NCBI RefSeq assembly: GCF_000003605.2
Contig: NW_003146773.1
Span: forward strand, 168,000-211,066
From: Saccoglossus kowalevskii
Taxonomy: Eukaryota; Hemichordata; Enteropneusta; Harrimaniidae
Direction of reading: 5' to 3'
DNA length: 43,067 nt
The position numbers and the translations under genes were made by a program. The notes below the pieces were generated by a model that was given only the letters and a program-made list of their open reading frames with translations, did no database searches and was not told the DNA's origin. This document shows positions 10,917 to 22,705 of this stretch, in pieces; position 1 is the stretch's first letter; every line of letters begins with the position of its first letter.

Positions 10917-11130
10917 TACTGTGAAATACTTCATTTTAGCTGGAATTAATTTTCACTGAAAAGACTTTTTGTCTGTTTAGTGTGGATTTTATTTTCACTG
11001 ATTTTTGATGAGTTGAGTGTAAAATATAGGAAAAACAGTATATTTGCTGGATTTTATTTTCACTGAATCATTCCATCAACGAAAATAGCGAAAATTGATT
11101 CCAAGCGAAAATAAAGTAATTTACAGCAGT
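10917..11130 (+). mobile_element. 210-bp MITE family G, copy 1
   Basis: Starts TACTGTGAAATACTTCATTT, ends AAAGTAATTTACAGCAGT, and carries several TTTTCACTG / GCGAAAAT blocks in inverted arrangement. It serves as the reference copy for those at 16951, 20570, 22351, 23142 and 26243. Confidence 0.75.
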
Positions 11131-11297
11131 TTTATATGGGCACTCATTAATGACAGTACATTTTGGTTTACTTATTCTCGATAGCGAACATCAAGGAATT
11201 TTCACTGTCTGGCAATCCCCTTTGGTAAAACAATGATTAAAATTCCCCTGAAACTATCCGTATTTCTCAACAATTTACAATCCCTGATATACAGTGC

Positions 11298-11430
11298 AGT
11301 TGAGTCAAAACAAGTACAATGGGTAGAATTTGATATGTCGAAGGAAAAACATGTTGACAAACAAGCTTCTGACAGTTGGCTAATCAGATACCTTTGCATT
11401 GATTCTCAAGCCAGTTCAATACAAGCAAAC
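11298..11430 (+). repeat. CCAAT-pair interspersed repeat, copy 3
   Basis: A diverged copy beginning CAGTTGAGTC with GTTGACAAACAAGC and a decayed CTAATCAGA. A short frame through it (11233-11553) is not considered coding. Confidence 0.6.
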
Positions 11431-11437
11431 TGGGCAG

Positions 11438-11453
11438 AGCGCCCTCTAGTGGC
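11438..11453 (-). promoter_or_regulatory. CTCF-type consensus site
   Basis: On the minus strand this reads GCCACTAGAGGGCGCT, a full match to the CTCF core. Binding is inferred. Related sites are at 22061 and 22706. Confidence 0.45.
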
Positions 11454-12902
11454 ATATGTTCATTCTGCAGCACAGGAAGGTTGCACAAACTTTACATATT
11501 TGACCCTGAATAAAAGCATAGATCCGATTACAATAGGTGGTAATTTGTACTAGTACAGGTACACTAACATTCATTTTGCAAGTAGAATCAGTTAACTTGT
11601 ATATAGTGGCAAGGCGATGGACAGCAAATAAATTGACCTTGGCTAACAGTGATGAACACATTGTCACAAAGTGTGCACAAGGACAGTACAGTCACCTCCA
11701 CAAAGCAAAGTACAAAATGATGGCAAATATTAGTGAAATATTCTTGGGAATATGTTTTGGAAATTATTTATGGTAGAATGCTTCACTAAACTCGGCGGGG
11801 GGGGGGAGTTGCACAACACAATTGGTTGAAATAATTGACATAAATATTTATGAGCAATAAAAAAACTCTTCAGTAAAATTGTGCCAAAATGCTTAATGAC
11901 AACACACATGATGGTTCTAAATCGACTGAATCTATTGCCATGAGCTGAAAAAATAAACGAAAAACTGATGTAAAAGTGTTTTGAGACGTGTTTTTGATCA
12001 GACTCCAGCAAACTGTTGAAAGTAACCACAGGTTTTTTTTTACCATAGCCATTTACGAATTTCATGGAGAATACAGAGGAACGTTATTTCACTCGAGTAC
12101 TATTGCTCAAAATTGCGCACATGTTTTCAATAACTTTTACCAGTGACAAGTTACATAATTAGTATGCATTTCGAGAAACCTCTGTGTGCATGGGCAGTTT
12201 GAAATGGAACATTTTTGAACGCAATAAAATCATGCGTCCAGCAAGAAATTGCGTAGTCAAACTGGTTGCCAGTTGACTTGTTTTCGCAATAGACAATTTT
12301 GTCTGTCATTTCTAAGCAATTATTGTTGAGCGTTATAGAATTATGTTTGTAAAAGGGGCGTTGTTGCCTCGACGAAGGCCTATGGACGACAGACTTCAAA
12401 CAGACAGCACTCTCTCCTGCCAATCCCCCTTACAAAAGTATTATCTTCATTCGTACAAGATGCATCATATTAAAAAGATCAAGGTCAGCTTTTCAAGATC
12501 AAGGATATCTCAGCACCTTAAAAAAAATTGACAATATTACTGCATGCCCATTTCAGAAAAACATTGAACCAAATAAGTTTGCATACTGTTGATATAATAA
12601 TGATTTATACAAATCCAGGTCACAATTACATCAAACTTTTGTTTACATCCTTAAAAATCACAACTCACAAAAACATTTTATAAAAGTCAATAACATTTTT
12701 TAATTCATACTATACATTCAACTACAATTTGTGAACCCAATAGTGTGGCATAATTTGATATTCTGATATAGCCAACATGTACAAAATGCAACATTTTATA
12801 AGCAGTAACTGGGAAAAATATTTCAGATTGACATATAAAGAACTTTACCTTATTTGGTATCAAACAATAATTTTCAGTGTTGGCTATGAAGAAAGCTGAT
12901 AA
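11454..12902. other. Intergenic, no gene seen
   Basis: Contains a G tract at about 11799-11808 and a small duplication of AGATCAAGG near 12477-12505. Open frames are short and unlike any known protein. Confidence 0.5.
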
Positions 12903-12908
12903 TTTATT
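12903..12908 (-). terminator. Candidate poly(A) signal of H2A.Z
   Basis: AATAAA on the minus strand about 300 bp after the stop codon; it is the first such hexamer downstream of the gene. Confidence 0.45.
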
Positions 12909-13201
12909 TACTATAGTTCTTTGCATAATTACATGTATCGCAGAACTGCTCGATTAGAAAAGAAGGCCCCCTACACTAATCTAATGATAAAAATAATGGC
13001 TTTTGCCATCATACAATAAAATACAATAAAACACTGGATATGGAATGGATTGAAAATGGGTTGTTGGTAGTAGACTGTGCATCTATTGGTCTACGTAGAC
13101 TTCGGACACTGAACAGAGGAGATAAAGATGAAAAGCATTTGAAAAATGTCAAAAGCCGGATTGCCTGAGGTATAAAACAAATGGTCCAGGCAGGATTATG
13201 T

Positions 13202-15054
13202 TTATGTCGCTTTTTGTGATCCTTTCTTTCCAATCAAACTCTTGTGAATATGTGGAATGACACCTGTAAGAAGAAATAAATTTATTATTTGCATTGTTTT
13301 TGATGTTATTGACTCCCGCATGCAGTTATTACAGCCATGCTGGTGCTTTTTTAACAGCTTGCTATACATTAATTATTCACGTTTTTTTTTAATATTGCTA
13401 TATTTGCAGATGAGTAATGTATGCTTTATTAAATTCATGTGAAATAATGACAACTCATTGGCTTCCTGCAACTTAAAAGCCTAAATAGTGAAAATAATTT
13501 AATTTACAGTATTGAGGACCGATTAAAATTCATACTGCTTAATATTCGCTTCTAGGATCTTCCACACAGGATTCTGTTATTAGTGTAGACAAAGCCCAGA
13601 GAAATTTTACTGCAACAATTTTTTTTTATTTTTTGTGTGAAATCAAAGTGGTTACCGTAGACAATGATGAGACAACTTACCACCACCAGCAATTGTTGCT
13701 TTGATGAGGGAATCCAACTCTTCGTCACCACGGATAGCTAACTGCAAATGACGCGGTGTAATACGTTTGACTTTAAGATCTTTACTGGCATTACCTGCTA
13801 ACTCAAGGACCTGAAACGAGCACAAGTTTAATTTGTCAAAGATCAATAATAACAAGTTTAAACAGCAGAGCTTGTGCAATAGACAATAACAAGACCAAGG
13901 GAGTTTGGGTCAACGTTAGTTAGGTCATGATGCCTTGCAAATGTAGTGACAATTGCTGATGAATTGAAACATTTGTCACAATGTTCTTGTGAAACAGCAA
14001 CCCGACTCGCACCATATTACAATAGCAGGTTAGTTCCAAGCTAAATAAACCTTGCTAGCTGTTACTTAATTTGCATTAGAATACAAATAAAGCATATTGT
14101 TAATTTATTCAGCGTGACTGGTTGAATTGATTTTGAAAAATTAAGGCTCAAACTTTGTAATCTACACGCGAAATATAACGAAAATTCAACCGATAACAAG
14201 CAACGAGAGATGCAATTCGATCACCCAGGCTGAAATGGACAAACCGAAACTCCCGCCAAACTGGCATAGGACAAGGTCATCCTGATCATGCAGAAATTGA
14301 CACAACACTAAAATTTGCTAGCTAAATACTTGTATTGTGAGCGCGTCTAATCGTACTATTTCTATAACTAACGAAAATTCACGGAATAAAGCGGGCAACA
14401 ATAGAAGTGCAATTTTGCAACAAGGGGCCCTTGAAGGGTAATTTTGTTCAGTTCCTGATTTATGGATCGATCACTGTTTTTGGGCCCCGAATGATGTTGA
14501 ATACATTAATACGTTTGCGCGGGTCAAACAACAAATGCACAATGAAATAGTTATAAATTTTACACTCACCTCAGCTGTCAAATATTCGAGAATAGCTGCA
14601 GAATAAACAGCGGCAGTAGCTCCGACACGTCCGTGGCTAGTTGTGCGGTTTTTCAAATGCCTGTGAATACGACCTACCGGGAACTGCAAAACCGAACAGA
14701 ATGGAACCAGATGAAATATTGAACAAAAGAACTTGCAATCACATAAGCTACTGTCGAATGGGAATTGACAACTGAAACAGGTACGGTTTAATTATAAAAA
14801 TAATTACCTGAAGTCCTGCCCTCGCTGAACGAGAAACTGCCTTGGCCTTTGCTTTTCCGGAATCTTTACCAGCTTTGCCGCCTGCCTGTGGACAAAAACA
14901 TTGGACGTAGAACAAAAATCAAAGACGAAAACAACAAAATCGGCTCGATGATGCCTTCATGAGATGCAGTAGTAAAGTTTTCGAAAGAAAATAACGGTGG
15001 ATGGCGCGATATTTGGCATACTTTCAACGGATTTTAAGAAAAATAGCTCACCAT
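13202..15054 (-). CDS. H2AZ: Histone H2A variant H2A.Z (H2A.V), complete, five coding exons
   Basis: Read on the minus strand, the coding exons are 15054-15052 (ATG only), 14885-14808, 14683-14570, 13810-13681 and 13263-13202 (stop TAA at 13204-13202). Together they encode 128 residues, the length of vertebrate H2A.Z. Diagnostic stretches include the N-terminal [24 protein letters not shown], the acidic-patch [18 protein letters not shown] and the C-terminal [14 protein letters not shown]. The variant replaces H2A in nucleosomes near promoters and is made outside S phase, which fits an intron-containing, polyadenylated gene. The first intron begins directly after the initiator codon. Few positions differ from the human protein, all conservative. 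No break is seen. Confidence 0.98.
13811..14569. other. H2A.Z intron 3
   Basis: 759 bp with no recognisable repeat or RNA gene. Confidence 0.6.
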
Positions 15055-15116
15055 TTTACTGCTTATCTCTGTGTATAGGAAATAATACAACTGATACCCG
15101 CCAATATCGCAACGAC

Positions 15117-15190
15117 AATTTTTATAGAGGTACGAATCACGTGATGACTCACAACCAATGGTTGTAGATATACTGTTCAAATTAACCAAT
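15117..15190 (-). promoter_or_regulatory. H2A.Z core promoter: TATA box, E-box, AP-1-like site, two CCAAT boxes
   Basis: Read toward the gene, a TATAAAA-type box lies at 15117-15127, about 65 bp before the ATG. Behind it are a palindromic CACGTG at 15138-15143, TGACTCA at 15145-15151, and CCAAT motifs at 15155-15159 and 15186-15190. The two CCAAT boxes are 31 bp apart, about three helical turns, a spacing typical of NF-Y-driven cell-cycle promoters. A further palindrome TTTCCGGAAA is at 15225-15234. Factor binding is inferred from consensus only. Confidence 0.65.
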
Positions 15191-15240
15191 GGCGTTCAAG
15201 TACTCGTTCATGAATACTCGTACTTTTCCGGAAACTACCG

Positions 15241-16455
15241 AGAATTAATTAAAACAACAACATCAATGGCCACAGCTGGGAGGTATGTCATTCACAGAAG
15301 TGTGAGTAGTACAAATTTACACCTGTCAGGACATTCTCACTTAAAAAAATTGTGTTAAGTTAAAATGATAGAAAGGACCATTTTGAACTCCCGTAACTCG
15401 TTTTTTCTCCACATTTTCCCTCAGGACGCTAAAACCATCACTGAACCCCGAGTCTTCCCCGGCCGCGGAGCCTTCCTTGGCTCGGTCGTTTGAATAACCA
15501 GGGAATCCCGAGATTTCCCAGAGTCGCATCAATTATTACTGATGTTTAGTAGCGAACCAAAAATAGTAGTTTAAAGTTACGTGACTTCATTATCCCCTCA
15601 TTTTTACTATTGCATTTGTTTACAGTACAGATATGTAAGGTATCCCGGACCGTCTTTTAGCTCAGACACGGTTAATACTAGCAACCGTGGCTCAGACTCG
15701 GACAAGCAAAATATCTGAACAAATCTGAGCTAGTAAACTTCTATTAGTAATGGAGCATGTGGAAGCTACACGAACAATGGTTTTAAGACTTTCAAGAACA
15801 CATTGTCGAAGTTGACACATATCAACACTACTAATAATGGAAAGTGACGAAGTAGTATTTTTTAAATGGTATATTAACAATAAAATGTCTGAAATATTGT
15901 TGACAATGTTCAGTTGACAATATCATAATATGTATAATTGTTTATTTAAATTTAAATCGTTATCATAATTCCCAAAACTGCACTAGTTTTTATTTGATTT
16001 AGCTACGGTGTTCCCCATTTCAAAACTGGGTAGTGGGCTGAAGGGTGAAGATAAATTGATTCAGTTGTCTTCTTGATGGCTGTGCATGTAAGAAAAGGAT
16101 AAACCCCCAAAATAAAAAAAATTATTGATCGCCAAGTAAATGTGAATAAAATATATATTTGCAACAACAAAAAATTCCTCTACCTCCAGATTTCAAATAG
16201 GAAGCTCCAAAAAGCAGTTTTTTGTTGAACCATCCACACCTTAAAATTTGCATAAATACAGGGTAGTTAAATTCAGCTAGATAAAATTGGAGCTGAAAAC
16301 GAGGAGAGATTTAGAAGGGGTGGCATATAATTCAGTGCAATCATGATGTTTTTCAGTAATTTAACCAGAAAACGTGTTTCATCTTATCATGTAAAATGAA
16401 GAAACCGTGTATCCTGGCTCCAAATAAACAGTTTGATGACTTTGGTTCTGTTGAC
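15241..16455. other. Intergenic region upstream of H2A.Z
   Basis: A GC-rich patch at about 15420-15500 (CCCCGGCCGCGGAG) and a small inverted repeat CACGGTT/AACCGTG at 15667-15689 stand out. No exon could be supported. Confidence 0.4.
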
Positions 16456-16562
16456 TTAAAGGGGAACCTTCCAAACCCAGGGATTGTTTGTTATCCATTG
16501 TAATTTTAATCCAAAATGTAAATTTGTTTTGAGATTAGGCTTAACTGGGGGTGCCCCTTTAA
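16456..16562. mobile_element. Short TTAA MITE, family F
   Basis: 107 bp from TTAAAGGGGAACC to the inverted GGTGCCCCTTTAA, with TTAA at both edges. Confidence 0.55.
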
Positions 16563-16950
16563 GGCACATAATCAAACGTCATTACTATAGGAATAGAAAA
16601 TTTATGTAGAAAACATTACAGTCTGGCACCGTCTCTCAACAGTGAGTGTGATCACCTTTAGATATTCACAGAACAACATTAAAAATGAGAAAATCTGGGC
16701 TTCTGTTTGAGTTGCATGCAAACAATTATTGAATTAAAATAAAGTAACATTTGTTGTCGACTTAGGGCTCCCCTTCTCATTTGCCAAAGGCTAAATAGTG
16801 GATAAACAAATATAAATTTTGCTAAATGCTTTAATGTATGTCACGGAAAAAATGTGTTCAACCATACACAAAAAACAATTCATGGTTCAAACCTGGTTCT
16901 TGGGACTGACATGATGAAAGCTTTGTTTATGCACACGACCTTAATCAGAT

Positions 16951-17397
16951 TTTGTAAAATACTTAGCCGGAATTAATTTTCACTAAAAAGACATTTTGGA
17001 TGNNNNNNNNNNNNNNNNNNNNNNNNNNNNNNNNNNNNNNNNNNNNNNNNNNNNNNNNNNNNNNNNNNNNNNNNNNNNNNNNNNNNNNNNNNNNNNNNNN
17101 NNNNNNNNNNNNNNNNNNNNNNNNNNNNNNNNNNNNNNNNNNNNNNNNNNNNNNNNNNNNNNNNNNNNNNNNNNNNNNNNNNNNNNNNNNNNNNNNNNNN
17201 NNNNNNNNNNNNNNNNNNNNNNNNNNNNNNNNNNNNNNNNNNNNNNNNNNNNNNNNNNNNNNNNNNNNNNNNNNNNNNNNNNNNNNNNNNNNNNNNNNNN
17301 NNNNNNNNNNTTTGTATGAAGTTTATTTTCACTGATTTTTGATGAGTTGAATGTAAAATATATGAAAAAAACGTGTATTTGCTGCATTTTATTTTCA
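16951..17397 (+). mobile_element. MITE family G, copy 2, interrupted by the assembly gap
   Basis: The left part (GGAATTAATTTTCACT, 16969-16984) and right part (TATTTTCACTGATTTTTGAT, 17323-17342) both align with copy 1. The right end is replaced by the 52-bp tandem array. Confidence 0.7.
17003..17310. other. Assembly gap (308 N)
   Basis: Unknown bases inside a MITE copy. Confidence 1.
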
Positions 17398-17399
17398 TT

Positions 17400-17899
17400 T
17401 AGTGACTTCCTGTCGTAATGATACCAATAAAATGTTCACCGTTACAAAAGTCACTGACTCCCTGTCGTAATGATACCAATAAAATGTTCGCTGTTACAAA
17501 AGTCACTGACTCCCTGTCATAATGATACCAATAAAATGTTCGCTGTTACAAAAGTCACTGACTCCCTGTCATAATGACACCAATAAAATGTTCGCTGTTA
17601 AAAAAGTCACTGACTCGCTGTTGAATGAAACCAATAAAATGTTCACTGTTACAAAAGTCACTGACTCGCTATCGTAATGATACCAATAAAATGTTCGTTG
17701 TTACAAAAGTCACTGACTCGCTGTTGAATGAAACCAATAAAATGTTCACTGTTACAAAAGTCACTGACTCCCTGTCGTAATGATACCAATAGAATGTTCA
17801 CTGTTACAAAAGTCACTGACTCCCTGTCGTAATGATACCAATAAAATGTTCGCTGTTACAAAAGTCACTGACTCCCTGTCATAATGATACCAATAAAAT
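17400..17899. repeat. 52-bp minisatellite, about 9.6 copies
   Basis: CACTGACTCCCTGTCGTAAT, then ATACCAATAAAATGTTCGCT, then GTTACAAAAGT. The period is 52 bp, but 51 bp in the two units whose start reads CTGTTGAATGAAACC. The left flank is a truncated family G element; the right flank (to 17945) is a family A-like end. Confidence 0.95.
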
Positions 17900-17945
17900 T
17901 TACCCAAAATTGAGCACGAAAATAAATTTGGCGCTCAAAGAGTTA
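17900..17945. mobile_element. Lone end of a family A-like TTAA MITE
   Basis: TTGGCGCTCAAAGAGTTAA at 17927-17945 equals, inverted, the terminus TTAACYCTTTGAGCGCC. The opposite end is missing. Confidence 0.6.
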
Positions 17946-18687
17946 ATTCAAAACAGGTTTAATTATGAGATCTTGGATTTTGAGGACACCCAATTTCAAG
18001 TTAAAATGCATTTTATTAAAAAGGACGTTTGTTTTTTGCAAATATTTTCCTAATTTTTAATCCACGGAACATTAAATGATAAAACACATTTGATGTGACA
18101 TGGCATATATTTAAAATATTTGTAACAGCATGAAAATATCGACAAAATGAATTCATTCTCCAGCTGCTTAGATGCTGTTCGTAGACGTGTAGTATGTTCA
18201 TACAGTTCCACAAAGGTCAATGTGGCCTAGCATTACATAGATTAAAAAAATTTAAAAAAATCAATTGCTCATGTTTCTTTAAATCAAATTTTGAAGGGTG
18301 AAATTTTGAAACAACAATGTGTCAATGGCTTCATGGTGTCTGTGTAAACCCTTGATTTAGCTAATGAGAATACTGTGCACTGTTTTACTTTCACTGTTAA
18401 AAATTGTTAGAATTTTACGATTTTATAGCATTTGTGAAAACAAAATTATGCAGAAATTACTGCCACCCTAAAGTCATAGGATCCCAGGGAAATTTGGACT
18501 TCTACAAAATTTGTCTTTTTTAGTAACCGTGGTAGCAATGAAGCGGTTGACAGAAATACAAAGATGAACCTGACACACATGTTATAATATTATAGTGGCA
18601 ATAAATCCATCCAAAGATTTATACAATATTTATACATTTTGGTTGTGAACTTTCATATTCATCGGTTTGAGAAGTAAACAATCTATA

Positions 18688-18816
18688 TTAAGGGCAGTGG
18701 TCATGGCGTATCTTGTGTTCGAAATTCATGTAAACAAACATCTATTACACACGTTGTATATGTCACTACGAATTTCATATCGAACATGACGCGGCGTAAT
18801 GACCACCATCTTTCAA
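18688..18816 (+). mobile_element. TTAA MITE, family C, copy 1 (old)
   Basis: Begins TTAAGGGCAGTGGTCATGGC and ends inverted GACCACCATCTTTCAA; the interior has GTGTTCGAAATTCATG and CATATCGAAC. Compared with the copies near 40 kb it has lost many CpGs. Confidence 0.75.
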
Positions 18817-20569
18817 CTTTGTATGTTCACTGTGTTTTATTTTAATCTACAAACGAAAATAAATCCAGCTAATCATTAAGTTCTATATTCCTTGTATTGA
18901 TATTATGTAAAACATGCAATATATTATTTTTGAAATTAATTTTGTGATCCTGTTAGTTCGTTAGTAATTCAATCTTTCAGCCAAGTTCACTACTCCAAAG
19001 TGTTTAACAATATTGTTAGATATTATATACCATCTTTGCGATTTTTGAAAAATTATCTTTTTTTACAGTCATTGGCGGATCTAGCAATTTGATAACAGGA
19101 AATTTTGTAATGGGGCTGCGTGGCGTGCCTCTCTGTGAATCCGTGCCTTATCATAGACACACCTCTGTCATTTACATAAATACTGTTTGGCTCTTGGTAT
19201 ATTGTCCAAGTTTTTTAGCTTAGAAATGAAAAAAAAGGGTTTCTTTTATCACCATGGTTTTAGTGAACAAAATTAATTTGTATTGCAATTTGTGTTAAAT
19301 CTTTTTTATTCAAGATTGAAGATTCTTCATTTAGATTGCATCATCATCATCTTTTGGCTGATGTTCAAGTTTGAAGTGACAATATAAACAAAAAGGCGTT
19401 AACAATTTTATCAACTTGACACCTATACTGATATTACCCAAGCTGACAAAACCCATTGACTGCATGTCCCAGTTCGCAAGCAGCACAATGAATTGAAAGT
19501 TGAATACCAATGGGCCTTTTGTGTCATACTCCTTGTCTTTATAACTCTGTATGTGTGATAAGTTTTGGACAGATTTGTGACCAGATTATATTCATCTGAT
19601 TTTGATCAGTAAAAATGTGACACATAGCGAGTGAGTAATAGGTGAGTGTTTTCACATTTTTAGCCTTCCTGATGATGAAGTTGAGTGGAGCTAATCTTAC
19701 TGTATTTGCTTTGTTATAACGCTTCAGTACTGGTGTATTCTATGAGGAAAATAAGTCATATTTTAATGATTTACTGTGCAAAAAATTAAATTTTTGGTTT
19801 TATTATTTTATTTATTGGCTTTTAATAGAGCAAATACAGTGTTACTGATTGTCAACTTTTTTTGAAAACTTACCAGCCTGATTGTTTTGACAGTTTATAT
19901 GTACAATATATTTTGGTGGTCCTCTATTAAATTTGTTCATTTTCTGATAATAAATTCAAATCTTTAATTTTTAGTGAATATTTTTTTGTAATTTTTAGTA
20001 AAAACGTCTTCAGATCACAGGTGTACCAATTGTGTTTGAGGGCAAGAAAAAAAGAAAGTGTGGTTCCTAAACCCGGACTACCCCCTTTTTACTGCCCCAT
20101 CATAAACTTTTTTTGGTCATGTTTAAGAAAACGTTATAAAGTCGTGGCAGGCTTTTAATGTGATTTTACATGAATTGAAAAAAAAATGGATACGGTAAAC
20201 AACATGATTTATGACACTAAAATAGTGCTTATATGCAAGAAAAAAAATGCAGTTGTAACAAGGAAATAATATATAGAAAAATAAAATCTACCTACATAAC
20301 TCTCTCTTTTTGAAAAGCATAAGAAACACAACACTTTTTTTATTTGGCCTAAGCTAGAAGGTTTTTGTAAGAATGTTCCTGATTAGGTATTCATCCCTAA
20401 CAACTCACCGTTTAGCCAATCAGAAGACGTCTTGTTGGTTTTACAACCACTTACCATTAAAATACCATAAAGTATACTTTTACAATGAGATTTTAAAATC
20501 CAACATTATTATATTTAGATGTAATGCAGGTGAATACACAGAAAACAAATCTGCTAATCTGTTAAAAGT
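18817..20569. other. Intergenic, no gene seen
   Basis: A family G fragment lies at 18826-18876 and a fragment starting TTGGCGGATCTAG at 19073, a motif common in dispersed invertebrate repeats. The rest is AT-rich and unassigned. Confidence 0.4.
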
Positions 20570-20782
20570 TACTGTAGAATACTTTATTTTCGCTTGGAAT
20601 TTATTTTCGCTATTTTCGCTGAAGGGATGATTCCGTGAAAATAAAATCCAGCGAATATACTTTTTTTCCTATATTTCACATTAAACTCATGAAAAATCAG
20701 TGAAAATAAATTCCAAGCAAAACGCCCAAAAAGCCTTTTCAGCGAAAATTAATTCCAGCGAAAATAAAGTATTCCACAGTAG
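20570..20782 (-). mobile_element. MITE family G, copy 3
   Basis: TACTGTAGAATACTTTATTT at the left, AAAGTATTCCACAGTA at the right: near-perfect inverted ends. TTTTCGCTG/CAGCGAAAA blocks are well preserved; this is the best-kept copy. Confidence 0.8.
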
Positions 20783-21093
20783 CTTGTATTCAACAGTATA
20801 AACTACTGCTGCAACTTGAGATTCGATAACAAATATATTAAATTGTACATCCATAATTGACTCTTCATGCAGAGGATTAATAATATTGAAACATTTTTCC
20901 AGCTTTGTCTTTCACTTTATTTTTTAACTCTACGACTATTTAATGCTATACATAGCTGCACATTCATATCTTCAAGGTTTTGTTTAGCTTTAACTCATTA
21001 TTAAAATCATTGTACGGCTTGTATTTTTTTAATTTCATTTCATTTTAAATATTTTTTTGTAATTTTTTTATTACATGTATCATATTCTATTTA

Positions 21094-21246
21094 TTTCAAA
21101 GTGAAGGAATCATCACCCGTGCATGCGACGACAGTCAGAGGATGTCGTTGTTTGCAAATCAGTGTCTACCCATAAACCCTTGCATTTTAGCATGCAATGT
21201 TATTGTCACTTAGTACTCAATTCTTAGTACAATCTTTCTGCTTTAA
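21094..21246 (-). mobile_element. TTAA MITE, family D, copy 2 (diverged)
   Basis: On the minus strand it shares GAATTGAGTACTAAGTGACA, AAAATGCAAGGGTTTATGGG and the ATGCACGGGTGATGATTCC end with copies at 8880 and 40045. It has lost about 12 bp near one end. Confidence 0.65.
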
Positions 21247-21516
21247 ATATCACCTTGTGGGCTTACAGAATTAACAACTTACAAAAACACTACCAGCATA
21301 TAAATGACAATTTAAAATTAAAAATATTACTGTATTAGCTTTATTAGTAGTGTCTGAATAAATTACAGACTTATGTCTCTGGTAAAAATAAATCATATTT
21401 TAATTTGGGGATTATGTGTGCTTCTACTTAATGGGTCTTATGCATACATTATTTGAATTACATTAATACAATGTTCACAGTTGTTTCAAATGATATTTTA
21501 TATGATGTCGAACCTC

Positions 21517-21740
21517 CTGACCTTTTTACACCCGTTCCCTCTTTTCATCATGAATTCAGAAAATAGTCCCGTTTATAGTCTTTATAGATTGGGACAAAAA
21601 TAGCCAAATTTTAAAACTGAAAATTGACTCAAATTGTGTCTGTTGGATCCAAAATTAGGGTTTATTTTCAGAAATAGTGAAGAACACAAGAAAAAAAGTT
21701 CTGAAAAATTTGGGCGAGAGTCTTGTGGTGAAAATGGTTT
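21517..21740 (-). mobile_element. TTAA MITE, family B, copy 1 (diverged)
   Basis: The reverse complement matches 24227-24451 over nearly its whole length (CCACAAGACTCTCGCCC, CCCTAATTTTTGGATCCAAC, TTTGAGTCAATTTTCAGTTT). The terminal TTAA is mutated. Confidence 0.75.
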
Positions 21741-22060
21741 CCCATGTTGGATATGCTGGAGGTAAACAAAAATATTCCAAAATTTTGACATTTTGAACAG
21801 AACTATAGGAATGAATGAAAAAACGCACATAACATTTTTTTTTATGAAAATAAAGAAAATATAAATTTGATTGATTGCTGTATTAGAACAATGGCCAATA
21901 CAAACTTTTCCCAGTCTCTCTTTTTTTATTTTCATTTCCAATGACATCCGCTTGTGTCAAATATCTATCTAAGAGATGTGAACAATGGTGATGAACAACA
22001 TATTATTCAAAATGTGGGTGCTAGTATTTTTTGTTGAATTCCCCCTGCTGCTTGTACTCA

Positions 22061-22074
22061 CCTCCAGAGGGCGC
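22061..22074 (+). promoter_or_regulatory. CTCF-like site
   Basis: CCTCCAGAGGGCGCT, followed by ACAACA as at 22706. Confidence 0.35.
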
Positions 22075-22131
22075 TACAACAAGAAGTTTATTGAATATTC
22101 AGTTTCCAGGATAATAAATTATTATGTATTC

Positions 22132-22252
22132 TTGAAGGGCGATGGTCGTCGCCTCGCGTCCTGTTCGATATGTGACATATAATGCCGTACACAACATGTG
22201 AAAATTCATTGTTTACATGAAATTGTGCTGCATGACGACCACTGTCTTTGAA
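22132..22252 (-). mobile_element. TTAA MITE, family C, copy 2 (old)
   Basis: Inverted copy: GGTCGTCGCCTCGCGTCCTG at the left and CATGACGACCACTGTC at the right; the terminal TTAA has decayed to TTGAA on both sides. Confidence 0.7.
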
Positions 22253-22350
22253 TGTTTTTGCAAAGTGTTACATAACAAACTACAGAATGTGGTGTGACCG
22301 TGTGAGGCCAACTCTAGGCTGGATTCAGTTGAGAGGTTAGGCTCATCAAC

Positions 22351-22525
22351 TATTGTAAAAATACTCTATTTTCACTGAAGGGATGATTAAGTGAAAATAA
22401 AATCAAGCAAATATACCTTTATCCGTATATTTTACATTCAACTTGTCAAAAATCAGTAAAAACAAATTCCATACATAACGCTCAGGGAAAATTAATTCCA
22501 GCTAAAATAATGTATTTTACAATAT
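22351..22525 (-). mobile_element. MITE family G, copy 4
   Basis: TATTGTAAAAATACTCTATT to TATTTTACAATA with ATTTTCACTG and ATTAATTCCAGC blocks. Confidence 0.65.
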
Positions 22526-22705
22526 TGAAGACTACTACAGGCAGTTGTATTATTGACTGCTTTTATTATATGACTGGGAATTTTATTATAGTTGGTGAAC
22601 AACTACATCACCAAATTTTGAAAAACTCTTCACTTATTTTTCGGAAAAAAAATCATCTTACTGTCACCAGATTCGGCCAACTCTTAAGAAACAACTCTTA
22701 GTATT

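Noticed and set aside
21582-21947. Minus-strand open frame of 121 codons
   Set aside because: Lies mainly in a family B MITE; the related frame at 24203-24439 is in the other copy.
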